NCBI GenBank assembly: GCA_018697195.1
Contig: CM031879.1
Span: 41,071,715 to 41,135,714 of the forward strand
Length of the DNA stretch: 64,000 nucleotides
Reading direction: 5' to 3'
DNA from: Certhia americana
Taxonomy: Eukaryota > Chordata > Aves > Passeriformes > Certhiidae
Shown: piece by piece, positions 12,401-25,600 of the stretch
Numbering within the stretch: position 1 is the stretch's first letter
How the letters are laid out: each line of letters begins with the position of its first letter
The notes under the pieces: model-generated
The model's input: the letters and a program-made list of their open reading frames with translations, nothing else
Database searches by the model: none
Told to the model about the DNA's origin: nothing
Program-made: the position numbers and the translations under genes

Positions 12401-15400
12401 TCATGTTTATGTTCCTTCATTAAGCCACGTGCCAAATATGTACCTGAAACCCAACCTCTCAATTCCACCTTATGTCCTATCTTTCAACAATCTTAAAACT
12501 CTATTTACCGGTGTCCTTCCATCAGCTTTGCACATGCAGACTGTCTGTGAGCACAGTTTGAACTGAAGCTTAATGGGATGACAAACTAAAGCAGTCCATG
12601 TGTGTTCAGGAAATGCTGCACTTTGGAGCATGAAAATGGAAGCTCTCAGTCTCCCATCTATAGCAGCTCCACCATCTGTGACAGACCATTCACACATGGG
12701 CTCACAGCAACAATGGCAGAAGACACAATGCATTTTATGCATTAATTTTTAATGAATCATCTTCCAAGCTGTGCAAAATGTTGCTCCGAAACCTGTTGGA
12801 ATCAGATTTGGATATTTTCTTGGTCATTAATCTCTGATCATGTTATCAAAGATTCTACATTCTTGTTTGAACTGGAAAGCAAATCAATCTCCTTCATCTG
12901 GAGACACACAAAGAAAGAGGTGGCAGACAGTTGCTATTTTCCAGTGCAGCCACCCTGGAGGCTACAAGGAGGTCTGTTCCTCAGTATTTAAGACATATTA
13001 AGCTACAGAGGAAAAAAATCATCACCCCAAATATACAGGTTCTCAAAATTTCAGATGTCTGCAAGTACATTTTACCTAGGCTTTTTTGCTTTTCCACCCC
13101 TCATATCTGTCTCCATTGGGTGCCCAGTAACCTCTCTCCTTCAAATTGTAATGTACAATTCTTCCCTCAGCACTTTCACACAGCTGCCATTCCTTTAAAT
13201 CAACCTGTCAGAGAAGCATTTCCTCATTGCCTCTCCAAGTGCAAGCTTCTCTCTCCCTTCTCACTAAATCATCCTGGCTTAATGCCCAGAACAGGCAATG
13301 TTCAGTTCTGGATAAATGACAATTTTTCTTTACAGATGAAAATGTGTCTGTGTTTAGCATTTTCTTTCCCAACCACACGAAATTAGGAACAGGAGTTTTA
13401 TACAACTGTAGAAGTTGTTTCTGTTTCCCAATATTGACAAGTCCTAAAGGGTTTCTGATTATCAAAGTTTTATCATTTTTCTGAACAAAAGAATAAATTA
13501 TTTTGTAAGTTTGTTTGCATTTATTCAATTTGATTTGTTTTTCATTCTGAGACACGTGTTGTCAAAGAGAGGAAACAAGAATGAATGGGAGTGGAATAAG
13601 AGAATAGGAACCATCTGAAACAAAGTTTCAGTGTGATGGCAAAAAAAAAGGCATGGGAAACGCATGGAAAAGAGCAAAGGCACAGAGAGTTAGAAATTGG
13701 TGTAGTGGCTGCTAGAAGGAAGCTGTATCTATTTACTCAACATAAGGAGAGAGAGTAAGGCACAAAGTACATAGGGCAGTAAAAAATAAAAGGAAAAAAA
13801 TGGAATATTAAGGTTCTAGGATGTATTACTATGAACTTTATGAGTGAGTCTTTTCTGAGGTTAAAAATGAAAAAAAAGAAGGCCAGTTTAGATTTGTTTA
13901 GCCACTTCTTGACAATCCCGTCTTAAAATCATGTTGATGTGAAATTGTCCTTCTAGTAGGGATTACTACCTGATACCTTTAAGAACCCCCTAGATTTTAC
14001 TCCAGTGTCTATACTTCTAATTATGGGCTTTTTAGATGCTTCAGCATATTCTCATTTCCCTGCAAATCTGTCTATAAAGGGACTTTTTGTCATTGCTGTG
14101 TAACTGAACTAGACTTGAGAGTTAGCTCCCTCTCAGCACCACCAGCTTCAGTCAGACATGGAGTCTGCTGTATTTATCACTTTCTGGCCGTAGTGTGTCA
14201 GAAAAACCCCTTGTCATTGTCTCGATGTTCATAAAGAACACACGGTGACCCATTTGGTGACATCTCCCTCCCTCTTATGATTCCTTTTGGGGTGTTTTCA
14301 GAAGAACTGGTCTTTACCCAGAAAAGTGTTTGGGTAACTGCCTGGAAGAACTACCTTGTGCCTAAGGATTCTGCCGATGAAACATCACCCAAAAAGGCTC
14401 CTAGGCAAGGCTGCTTCCTCCTCTGCTCACCCACCCATAGACAGCAAACAGCCAAGTGCTCACGGGCTCGCTCACATGACCAGTGAATTCTCGCTTGTGC
14501 CAGTTAAGAACTCCTTTCACTGCCTGCAGCACATGCTCACAGTGACCAAGAGATTCACTGCAAACAACAACATTGGCAAACAGTTGTCTTTACTTCCACT
14601 TTCTTCTGGGTGTTCTTTGTGGTTTCCAGCGTACAAATAGCCCACACAGCCCTCACTTTCCTCTAGGTCTTAGATTTAATTACAGGCTACACAAAAAAGG
14701 TTGCATAAAGCAGTATAAAAACTTAACATTAGGATGTATCACTGCTTGCTGGTGACAGTGCTGTCTCTTTGGGCATGATGATGCTCTTATATGTATTATT
14801 GAATTACCTTAAATCAACTAAAGATTGCCAAAAGTAACTCTAAAGGAATAACATTTCAATGCACAATTGTGGGCTAAGCTTAGAGTTAATCAAGTTTTTT
14901 ACATATGCAGCAAAATGTTTAGAAAGTCTTGGTCTTCTGATCTTCAATGAGAAAAGTCACATGAAGGGTGCAAAGTTAGTCTCCAAAGTACAGAAGTGAA
15001 TGCAATATAAACAAATTTGATTTTAAAGTCCTGTAATATCCTCTCCAAATTTATATCTGTTATACAATAAACCATGGCAAAAGTGTTTATGTGACCACCC
15101 TAGGGATCATTTTGGCTAATAAGATGAGAGAGAGAGCCAGCACTGAGAGATTTTCCATATCTTTTGCTTGAAAATTAAAAGCTTAATTCTGCACCTCCCA
15201 AGCATATCATAATTTTTCATCAAAAATAAAGAACTTAATTTGCTCATTTTTTACTGGTGAATTTCTTTGCTGCTTCTACCTATTAAACACATTGAGTCTC
15301 AGGTCATGTAATATTCAAAAAAGAAAACAGAGTTAATGAATGTTATCAAGGACTTGAAATAAGCATGCACTATGGGCTTTCAGTTATGAAGAGAATAAGA

Positions 15401-15860
15401 AAAATGAGTTATAAAGCACTCTGTCTCTGTGGTCTTGGCAGCATCAGACTTCCAAAATTAACTCTTAAGTGTTCAGTCAAAAACATGCATGAGAGTATTT
15501 AAGAAAACTGGGGTGGCAAAGAGTAGATTAAATATTATCGTCTTACTACTAAAGTCTGCATTTCACAGGATTGTATTGTGTGTATCCAAACAGATATGTG
15601 ACTCACACATTTTTAATACAGGCTAAATAATAAGTTTGGATCCAAATTTTACCCCAACATATTATTCTAGAATATGAGGTTTTGTAATCAAAGAATTTTC
15701 TGTTTCAGGTCAAGAAAAAACATAATGCAAGTCAATAGTTTTATTGAAGTCAACAGTAAAATTTGAATTAATTTTTAAGGCATTGTGTTTCACTTTTGAA
15801 GCTTTGCCAAAAACCACAGAAAAAAGAGAGAGGTAGAGAAAGAGTGGTCACTTTATGAAC
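9468..15860. other. AT-rich non-coding stretch, no gene seen
   Basis: Very AT-rich at 9600-10700 and 11450-11850. Open frames include a 151-codon one at 12931-13386 and frames at 14277-14640. None has a recognisable domain, and opposite-strand frames of similar length overlap them. I see no LTR, LINE or SINE hallmark. Confidence 0.6.
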
Positions 15861-15931
15861 AGGAGAAAAAAGAAAAGGAATAGATGGGAAAAGGAAGAGG
15901 GAAGGGAGAAGAGGAGGAAAAGGAAGGGAAG
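15861..15931. repeat. Purine-rich (GGAA/AGG) low-complexity tract
   Basis: About 70 bases are almost all A and G on the plus strand, with irregular AGGAA- and GGGAA-like units. It lies to the left of the N gap and is similar in composition to the regular AAGGA array on the right, so the two may be parts of one larger purine array broken by the gap. Confidence 0.8.
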
Positions 15932-15938
15932 TTCTCAG

Positions 15939-16057
15939 CCGCAAGCCCCCCCCTCCTGACGACGCACATGCAAGTTTTCACGGCAAGCCGTCGACAAGGC
16001 ACCACACGGCACAATAGTGGACACGGACCGAAAAAGGAAGACAGTGGGCCGGACAAA
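15939..16057. other. CpG-rich block abutting the assembly gap
   Basis: This 119-bp block contains about ten CpG dinucleotides, whereas most kilobases of the window have almost none. It runs directly into the N gap. It has no recognisable gene content; the open frames crossing it (15853-16056 on -, 15884-16168 on +) are low-complexity or interrupted by N. It may be a low-quality contig end, a foreign or misjoined piece, or a real GC-rich insert. Confidence 0.6.
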
Positions 16058-16087
16058 NNNNNNNNNNNNNNNNNNNNNNNNNNNNNN
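16058..16087. other. Assembly gap (30 N)
   Basis: Thirty consecutive undetermined bases. The true length of the missing sequence is unknown, because the gap falls at the edge of a pentanucleotide array that assemblers commonly collapse. Confidence 0.99.
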
Positions 16088-16158
16088 AGGAAAGGAAAGG
16101 AAAGGAAAGGAAAGGAAAGGAAAGGAAAGGAAAGGAAAGGAAAGGAAAGGAAAGGAAA
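16088..16158. repeat. (AAGGA)n pentanucleotide microsatellite
   Basis: About 14 uninterrupted AAGGA units follow the N gap, with no divergence between units. Uniform units suggest a young, length-variable array that probably extends into the gap. Both strands give spurious open frames of the Lys-Glu-Arg-Lys-Gly type from it. Confidence 0.97.
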
Positions 16159-18366
16159 TGCTCTTTAAATCTTTTCTGTTTTGCAGGCAGAAGGGTCAGG
16201 GAAGTAATAAAGAGTAAATACATTTGTCTTCTACCTCCCAGCAATTTTTTTTTTTTTTTTAACAGACATTATTAAAGAGAAATAAGAGATTAGAGGAAGA
16301 AATTGAATTTAGATCAGAGGCAATTGTGTAGATATCGTGTTCACTGAAATGGTTGCTGAGGAGCAACTGGGGTATGGCACCATGTGCTTCAAGAGCTGGC
16401 CAGTCAAAGCAGCAGCAGGGAAGCAAGCTCATCCAAAGAGACTATTTTGGCCAGGAAGGATAAGTACTTTTCCCCTCTTTATTAGACTGTGGCTGCTGGA
16501 AAGTTGACTGTGTTGAGAGTTAAAAAATCACCTAGAACATTATGCTTTGAAGACAATAATGTTACAGAGTCCATCTTTTTCATCTGTGAATGAGTTAAGG
16601 TACAAAGAACACCGTTTCCCAGGAAAGTTTTAAGGCCACCACTAGAACATATGTACAAGGTTTTATTCTCACAAAACCTTAAAGGAATTATGTACTGAAG
16701 GGAAGCCACAGTATGATTTTGTGTAAAACACTATCATGACTGTTTCTTGATGTTTAGGCTGAATTCATCACTAAAAAATGGATTTATAGTTCCAAGATTC
16801 AAACACTTTTAATATTTCTGCTTGTTTTTCAGATGCTGCTTTCTGTAACATGATCAAAACTTGTTTTGCAGTCACTTACCCCTAAATAATTTACTAGAAA
16901 ACAGTTAAGGGATGTTTTATACAAGCCTTGTGAACAGAATAGAAATGATGGTACCATTCTATTGCAATGAGGCAGTGAGGTGGAATAAGAAACTTAAGTT
17001 TCCCACTGTGTTTTTTCTTGAATCAACATTAAACTAAAGTACTATTGCTATGTTGTAATGTAATTCATTCATTACTAAATATATAAGAAAATCAGCAATA
17101 GCAGAATATCATTTCAAATATAAGTGCTTTGGGTGCATCCACTCCTCAGCCACAAAAAAATAAATATTGACATATAGAAATACAATCCAAATGCAAAAAA
17201 CAAAGTAATATTCCTCAAAACAAGCAATGTTTCTGTGTTTGAATATTTGATGTAAAGTTTGTTTGAGTCAGAAATGGCTATTTCCTCATGCATTCATTGT
17301 CTTGCATTTCCTACTTATCAGAAACACACATGCAGAAAAACGCAGCTTTCATAAACATTCCCAGGAAAGAATTGGTCCTGCAGCCTCATCCCTGTTTTCT
17401 GCCTTTACCCTATGTTAGGTAACTGCTAGGGCAGAAGCATCTCACAAGGAAAGAAATGCATTAGATTTTCCATAGACATTTGCTCTCATGAGGTGGCAGA
17501 CACAGAAAGCTGCACATACAGTCTGGTTGTCCAAAAGGTCTGACAAGAGAAGCGGGGACCTCTAAGATGACTGAAATGTAGTGTGATTGTATGGTGAAGA
17601 AAGCCTCCATCATGGGAGCAAACTGCTCCAAAGATGATAAAGTAGCAAACTCAAAAATTATTTTCAGCCTCTATTACCTGTATGTCATCATGAGCCTTAA
17701 GTATATAATATCAATAAAGATCATAATATGCATATCTTCTCTCTTAATGTAGGTTTCATCCAAACTAATTCCAAATACACATCTCTGACATTGAAGGTTT
17801 GGGTGAAAATTAAGGTGGCAAAAGACCTCAGTCATAGATACAAATTGACACCTTGTGACAAGAGCAAGTGAGACAGCAGCCCTCATAATGGCTCAATTGC
17901 CACTTCAATATTAACTCTATCAGGACAAGTTATGCCTTTTATACATTCTAGGTTTATTTGGCCTGAGCAGCTCACCATGTTCCAGGGCTTGAAAGCATTG
18001 CTTTCAACTGAAAAGAGAAGTTGATTATGTCTCAGGCAGCTTAGGAGGAATCATATCTACTCACCAAGAGTGAACAAAAGTCCTGATTTTCTGAATGCAA
18101 CAGGAATCAAGCAATAGCATAGAGATTCTTAGTTTTAAGTCCATTTCATCCAAATGCTCTTTATGTTTCCTTAGTAAGTGACTGCTTCAGTTTTTGATCA
18201 GCCATGCGCTACATTTCTGCTCCTTTGTGATTTATTCTGTGTTGTTTCATACTCATGCAGGCTCTTAACTAAAATTTTATTCAATCAAGCCCTGTTCACA
18301 AGATAGTTTAAACTTTAGTACTACCTCACATCTTTTTTTAATTGGGACAGAGATATATGCTTTCAC
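16159..18366. other. Non-coding stretch, nothing recognised
   Basis: AT-rich sequence with a T run at 16243-16260. No gene or mobile element is recognised. The 60-75 codon frames have no domains. Confidence 0.6.
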
Positions 18367-18393
18367 TTTTTTTTTTTTTTTTTTTTTTTTTTT
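18367..18393. repeat. T27 homopolymer
   Basis: Twenty-seven uninterrupted T residues lie 14 bases upstream of the first copy of the unidentified dispersed repeat. On the minus strand it is a poly(A), so it could be the tail of a minus-strand retroposed sequence or a simple slippage tract. Confidence 0.97.
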
Positions 18394-18407
18394 AGGCATC
18401 TCTCCCT

Positions 18408-18534
18408 TCAAAAACCTATTTATCTTTTATGAACCACTTAGATGGAGGGTTTATGCCTCACTCTTACTGTACCCATCAGTCCATCTCCAAATTGCATGCT
18501 TTTGTAGCACCTGGCACAGAACTGTGAGTCTAAC
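18408..18534. repeat. Unidentified dispersed repeat, copy A
   Basis: Aligned by eye with 29951-30084, this segment agrees over its whole length, at roughly 80 percent overall and almost perfectly over the first 40 bases (shared core TTATCTTTTATGAACCACTT). Copy B has extra bases (near ACAGGG) where copy A has a short deletion, and the similarity stops at GTCTAA(C/T)T in both. Both copies are in the same orientation. I do not recognise the family; CR1 3' ends and the LTRs in this window do not match it. It could be an old transposon fragment or an ancient segmental duplication. True strand is unknown. Confidence 0.8.
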
Positions 18535-18859
18535 TGAGGCCACAAGGGTCTAACACAAATTATGGAGAGTATAAATGGCATGGTATATCTGAGTTTGTAT
18601 CAGTACAGATTGTGATCTTGGCAGAAAAACCTAGAGATGTTTCTTGTTCACCAGGTGTCATAATCTGAAATGGTTCATACCTTCAACATTGTTATGATGG
18701 AGTTTTGCCCATTATAGCAGAAACTGTACAAAGAAGCTACAGCCACAGAAACACACCACTCCTTGAAGATGCCAGACTGGAATTTAGGAATGTGAGTTAA
18801 GCCACCTAAGGGAATTTCAGATAAGACACCATTGTTCAATTATCTCAGGTCTAGGGAAA

Positions 18860-19625
18860 AGTAAACAAGGCTGAGGGAAAAGAATGTATCCACAAGAAAG
18901 CCAAATCCAGCAGAAAATCATCCCTGGCTGGGTTTGGGGTGGGAGAGCCCACAGCCCATGAGGCTAGATTTACAGACTCACCTCTCCCACAACAAAGTGG
19001 GGAGGAGGAGAGGTTTGGCATGGCATAGCCTCGGATCAGAGGTGAACACCCATCCTCCCTTACACAAATTGTCTCAGCTATGGAACCCCCAACACCAGGA
19101 AGGCTACCTCCATGAGACATTCATATGAAAGGCAGCTGAGGAGGTGTCACAATCTATCAAAGACCCTCAAACTGCCCTCAGGTCTCATTCCTGAGACCTT
19201 ACACCACAGGACTGCACATGGTGCAAAAGGGATGCAACAGACCCAGAGTCTGCTGCAAGAGATTGTGTCAAACTGGCCCACACTCAGGAGGGGTATCTGG
19301 GAATTCCCACTTGACCTGAACATATATTAACTCCTTGGATTCTATGTTTTTTTGGAAGACCGTCACCACGAGAAAAAGACCAGATGGAGAGTATCAATGG
19401 AACACTGTTGGGATCCATGACATGGTGATATTTGCTTTAATCTGTCTCTACCACTATCTTTCTGTCTCCTCCAACACTTTGCTATTTCTTTCTCTTCCTT
19501 TTTAGCTCTCTCTCTCTCTCATATTCATTATTAAATAAAATCCGTACTATTGACTTTGGTGTATGGTCTTGTTTGCACCTTAATTCAGGCAGAGGCATTT
19601 CTAGAAACTTTAAAAACTGGACTGT
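18860..19625 (+). mobile_element. Probable avian endogenous retrovirus LTR
   Basis: The region has LTR architecture on the plus strand: a GC-richer U3-like part, a TATA-like CATATATTA at 19321-19329, a pyrimidine/CT-rich stretch at about 19440-19520, a polyadenylation signal AATAAA at 19534-19539 and a GT/T-rich U5-like stretch after it. The segment from about 19100 to 19610 resembles passerine LTR sequence I know, including the CT-repeat part just before AATAAA. I cannot place the TG and CA ends or a target-site duplication, so the limits are approximate. No gag, pol or env reading frame follows; it is a solo or broken LTR. Short open frames inside are incidental. Confidence 0.5.
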
Positions 19626-22600
19626 AATGCAGGATAGGTGCAGCCTGTGTGATCTCACCTGTGTTTTAGCTTAAGCCCTGAAGCCTCCGACCTGCATCCA
19701 CATGAAGCCAGCAGAAATCTTCCCTTCATCCCATCTGTTTGCTTGGATTCAGCATCCTCAGCATGGCTTCAGAGCTTCTACACAAAAATTTGGCCAGGCT
19801 TACACCACTGGTTCATCCAAACATGTAACCACTTGCACCAGCTGAGCAGTGAGATAACCCAGTGCAGACCTCACAGTGATCCACTGGTGGCTTTTCATGT
19901 GACAGAGCTGCAGTCTCAGAAACAGCAGAACACAAAATCTGTTTTTATATGAGCAAAGAAGATGATGATACAGTGCCAATCCCTTCTGAAAAGCCAATCT
20001 GATTGTTTGCTTTTTGGAGAAGAAGATTTTGTTTTGTGTAATCTTTGGCAGGAAGAAGAGGCAACAAGGGAAAAACAGCTCAAGTTCCTTCAGACTCAAA
20101 GAAAAGTGATTGGCTTTAGTTTGCTGACAGCTGCTGTCTGCTGGCAGACGTTGGCTTACACAGGTTTGGTTTCTATGCTTCAGTTTTTTTGCAAAGCAAA
20201 TACAAACAATTTGGAGAGATTGACATGAGTGAACTGAATGTGTTTTCTCCTGTTGGAATGCTAAATTTTCTTTGGCTTTGAAATGAGGGAAGAAAGAACT
20301 GGTCACAATAGATGAGGAACAATGAGAAGACATTAAAATTGTCTGCTTGAAGAATTAGGGAAGAATAAAATCCTAAAAAAAGTTCCATCTGCCTGTCACA
20401 CACAAGGATTACTGCTGACAAATTGGAGTAGAAGGAAGCAGACTAATTATAGCATGAAACTTAGCATTGCATTTACTTTTTTGGTCAGTGACAAAATCAG
20501 AAAGATGGATAGAATAGTGAAGCCTAATAAAGAGAACTACAGTATATTATTACTACTTCTAGAAAATATTGGTTTAACTCTTTTAGTTTTGTGAGTTCAA
20601 TTTGCTTGGTTTTAGCACATATTTATTTATTAAATATTGTATTTTGGGTATAGAACAGATGGATGTTGTTCTACAGGATTTTTTTTTTTTTTTTTTTTTT
20701 TGACAAAGGTCTGCTGTTTCAAAGCCTCCTACAGCCAATGCTTCCTGTGCTGGACCTGCATTGCCTGGTTTAAGTTCAGCCTTGGGGTTAAAACACAGGG
20801 AGGTGAGGAGGAGCATGTGGGATCCAGGCTTTTCTGTGAGCAAGTTCCCGGGAGAATTGTGTGGCTGAGGGAGTTTGGAGAGGCAGGAACCAGCACTGAT
20901 CATCTGCATCTGTAGCCAGACAGTGGATGTCATAGGAGCAAAGTGAAACACATGCTTGGAAAATTCTTTGGAAACCATCCATATTTCAGGAAATAAAGAG
21001 TGATATATATTTGGGACTTCATTATGGAAAATAAATCCAATAGTTAACTCTCAGGTTAGTTTTTTCTTTCCAGAAAAAACAGGGTTTTTTTCTGACTAAA
21101 GAAGTAAAGATCTCATATAGAAAAGGAACACTGTACTGAAGTGTGTTACATTTTTATTTTAGGTGTTGTTCATCTATATTATCTATGTCCCTGAAATTGC
21201 TAATAAAACTGGTAACCCTGGACCAGTGTAGATTACAGTGTTCTTGTGCCTTATGAGCACCTACCTTCCCTTACCAAAACAGTATTAGAATTGTATTTTC
21301 TAATCAAGTGCAAATGGAGTTGCTGTTCCACATTTAAAGGGTCATCTGTACATGTTCTCTTTTGGTCTTTGTCTTTCCCTGCCTCTTCAGACTAGTTTTT
21401 CTTCCAGCTTAACTTGGAAATTTTCAAGCTTTTAGGCATGCTTTTCTTATTATTTTTTTAATTCTACATTTGATTTCCTGAAATATACATCTTCTATTAC
21501 AATATTTCCCTGAAATACAGTTATTTATTTATTTTAAGAAGACCCATGGAGGCATGCCAATGATAATAACAATAAAAAAAGTATTTGTATTACTGAATGC
21601 AACTTATACCTTAGGTATATTGTAGGTTTGATTTCCCAAAGAAAACACAGGGACAATTTGGTTATTTATAAGTGCTGCCAACTCTGAACTTGTAAAAATA
21701 ATAAATTTGATACTGTTATAGACAAATATTATCTTTAAAATTTCTTTGTCCTTCCAAATGAAGGTAGTGAAAGACTCTTGTTTCTTCATGGAGGTATATC
21801 TAATTTCTTAACTTCTTTGGCTTTGTTTGCATGCAGCCTGAATTGCAATCACTGTTCATTACTTGCATTTAAACATAAAGATCATTACCACACCTTGCCA
21901 GAAGGAAGAAAACTCTCTCTGTGAAGAAAAGAACTCAGCCAAGTCTTTCAACACTTTTTTCAGCCTCCTGCCACCATGAAAAGATAATCTCTGCTTATTT
22001 TTTCAGCAAATGTCAACCATGTCATCTCTGTTTATAGATGAATGGATTTCAGTATTGAAATGTTTATTCTAAGACTGACAGTGGATGATTTTATCCTTTG
22101 GTAGTTTGTTGCAAAGAGATGGTATTCCCTTTACAAATCTGAATGCAGTGGTGCAGAAAAAAATGTAAAGGATTGGGACTGGATTGCAGCTTTGGGCACC
22201 ATCTGAGTTGGGTTTTGTGGATTTGTAAAACTGCATTATATCCTACTGTGGGAAATGTGAGGTGCATAGCATAAATGTAACTTCCATTAACTCTAAACGG
22301 TTGAAAGAAGTGAAGAGTGAAACTGGAGAGTTGAGCAGTGTGACACAAATATATTTGGTGAATTATTTTCCAAAAAACATACCTAGTGACAAATTTTTAG
22401 ACACTGTAAAAAGTGCAAATGAATAAAAATTGTTTAATATAGGCAAATGTAAATACATGCCTCTAGAGAAAAAATGTTTGGTGATGAAGAACTAAGGAAA
22501 CTTAGCAGAATGTGAGTGTGAAAATAACATGTTCAAGTCAGATTAATAAGGATCACTTCAATATGTCCAAACACAAAGAAATATAATACAAAATAGGTGA

Positions 22601-25600
22601 ATAATATTACAATAAGGAGCAATTAGGACCTAGCCCTAAAGGAGGAGGTTTCACACAATTCCTTCATTTTAGTCTGTACTCTCTCTGTTAACTGTTGTGG
22701 ATCAAAGAACAGACTCCTTTAACACCTCCTTACATCAGTTTTCAAAAACAATACAAAACAGTAAAAATAAAGTCTTGTTCCCCTATGTTCTTGCTCACTG
22801 CTCTACCCAAACACAGACAGAAGCATATCTTTGCAACCTCACAGGTAAAATTTTATCTCCATTTCAGACCACTAACTAAACTCTTACTGATTTTTCAATC
22901 CATTCTGTCTTCTACCGTCCATAAACAGAATGCCAGCTAGTACCACCATCTGCATCTCTTTTTAGTTTCTCTTTCTTTCATGTCATTCAACTCTTTACAA
23001 AATCTGAAGCTTTACAGTTAGGTGGAAAGAGAAGACAAAGCCATTCAGGAACTGCCCCCTGCTGCTTTGCCTGTGCCAGGTCTCTGGAGAATGTTTTCTG
23101 TTGTTACCACTCTTGATGGTCAGGAACTTCTGCAGTGACGTGGCCATTGCTAGGGCAAGGCAGGGGACTCAGCAGAAAAGGCAGCTTCTGCTGTGAAAAC
23201 GACCCATTCATCTCTTTGTGAACACTAATCCAGGAAATTTGTCTCCCAAGGGCAGGCTAATTTTATCTATATCTTTGAGATGGTAGCATTTAGTTTTGCT
23301 TGCCCTCTGCCTAAAATGCCTTGAGCAGTCTGCCTCTGGCTGCTGTTCTATGCCCAGGGTCACTAGTTTAGACAGCAGTTACTGTTCAGTTCAAAGTCCC
23401 ACAAATTTTATAGAAATGAAAACTTTTCCTAAATTTATGTTTGATTCTAATGTGTTATGCTGAGTATGTGACATCAATATGTTCAATCTTCTATTAGCCA
23501 TTTTGTCACTGAGAATTAGTGTTGCTGTTGCTAGCACTTCCAAATTATTCAAAATTTCAAGACACTTTTGTGTCCTTCCTCAAGATGTGGTGTTGCATAA
23601 TTAAACTCATCATAAATTTGAACACACAGATATAGATATTTTCATAAGAACTTTTTAACAAGTACATTTAATTCACCATAGTATTTGAACAAATACATTC
23701 TCTTCCTTTTAAGACATAATTAATAGCATTCAAATAATTTTTCTTTGAACGAATCTATCTCAAAATAAATGTTGATTAGAAGAAAGTGAAGATTTTCATA
23801 ACACAGGCTTAGTTCTGAGCATAATTTTCTTTTTTATTTACCCATTAAGAATTTCCCATCTTAAAATTTAAGACACTTTTGAGCAGAAGTAACACATAGA
23901 CATTGGGACCAGAGCAAAAGTGAGAGAGACTCTGGAAAGTTCCTTTAAGGTAAGAAAGTATCTCAGGGTCCAAGAGGAGGAGATGTGACTTCAGGGCAGA
24001 TGTTGAAGTTTACCCTGGAGAGGAAAACATCTGGAAGGATGAACTGTGTGGATATTCCTTGGGCACAAATATTTTGGAAGCATATTCCTTGGAGCTTATC
24101 AAAAAAGAATATTTAAACCAGAATATTTCAAAACAAGGGAAGCATAATGGAAAGATAATTAACAGAAACAGTCCAGTAAAAATAGATAAAAATTATAAGG
24201 AGAGTATAATATTTGGAATATGATAAATTATTACAATATGCTGTCTGATGCTAGTGATTCTGTCCTTGCACATAAGTCAAGACCTGCCAAGTTTGGAGTC
24301 AGATAGCAGAGCTTTATGTTTATTTAACATTAACACTGTTACTGTAAAATTAACAAACACATGCAAAACCACTCTTATGACAGTTTTGATTTCCTTTATT
24401 TGTACAAAAAGGGACTTTTCTAAGCTAGTCCCAAGAATATGTATCTTTACTTGATGATTTAACATAGACAATTTATTAGTGCCAGCCATGGTGTGTGCTG
24501 CCTATGTGTCCTGTAGCAGGAATGCTTCTACTGAAGCAGTTTTTCCTGTTGAAACTTGTTTTGTTTTGTATTAAAAGATCATTTCCCAAATAAATAGCAA
24601 GACTGAATTTTCAGCTAAAAAAAAAAGAATTGTATTTCAATGCTTAATTTAGATGAAATGAAAAAAAAACACAAAACATAGTGTGAAACCCCCAAAGTGA
24701 GGGTTTACTTAGCATGCTTATATAGAAATGGAGAAAAATTCACTTTGTTTCATATCAAAATATTTATCAAAGTTCATTTGATCAGAAGGTGCACTATTTA
24801 AATCATTGTTTTGTTCAGTGCTAGGCCAAAACTCATCACAGGGCTTTTTTTACCTCAAAAACATCTTAAATGTGAAAGGGCTTTTTCTCTAACCTGCCTC
24901 CATGAGTGTTGTTAGTCAGAATAAGGTTCAGGAATGCTTGTTGCTACTGCCGGGGATGGAGTCTGGCTCACTACTGCAGAGTTGCCTTTGTGGCACAAAA
25001 GACTGACCTTCAAATGAACACAATTTAATGTTTGTTTCTCTGCTTAAAGCCCAAAGAATAATAATTTCTTATATTCAAACACTTACCCATAATTGCTGGT
25101 TTGATAAAAGAGATTGCTACTCCTGCAAAAATATTTTTGTTTCTTTTACCATCACAGTTAAAACAGCACAAAAACTAAGAATCAGGCCTCTCTGAGGTGT
25201 ATGTGCTTTGCCAGGTGAGCAGGTCCACTAAAACATGGGCCTATAGACAGTCTTGTGTCTTTGTTTTACACCTCAACTATTTTGAGATCTGTTTTACCTT
25301 TGACTCAAGTTTCTGCTAGACTAACCCTTAAGGGAAAAACCCATTTTGCTCTGTCTCTCTCATGAAGTGTAACAATAGGCCACATTCTCAGCATTAAGGG
25401 GTTATTGGAGAGGCTGTCAGGCACCACACATAATCTGCAGGCAATGGCATTTTAATGCAAGCAGCGGAGATCTGTTTGTCTACCTGTGACAAGAACTAGA
25501 GTAAACAAGTGAGTTATGGGATTCATTTTGAACAGTCACTCTAATGGAAATGTGAGAAGCAATCAACCAAACACCAGGCATTTCTATTCAAGACCTCTAC

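Noticed and set aside
12931..13386. Plus-strand 151-codon frame
   Set aside because: No recognisable domain, no splice or promoter context, and a 115-codon frame overlaps it on the other strand.
15884..16244. Open frames on both strands through the N gap with Lys-Glu-Arg-Lys-Gly or Phe-Leu-Ser repeats
   Set aside because: They are translations of the AAGGA microsatellite and of undetermined bases; no protein is supported.
23900..23960. Good donor-like AAGGTAAGA near 23948, considered as an exon end
   Set aside because: All three frames upstream contain early stops and there is no convincing acceptor; strong donor-like strings are frequent by chance.
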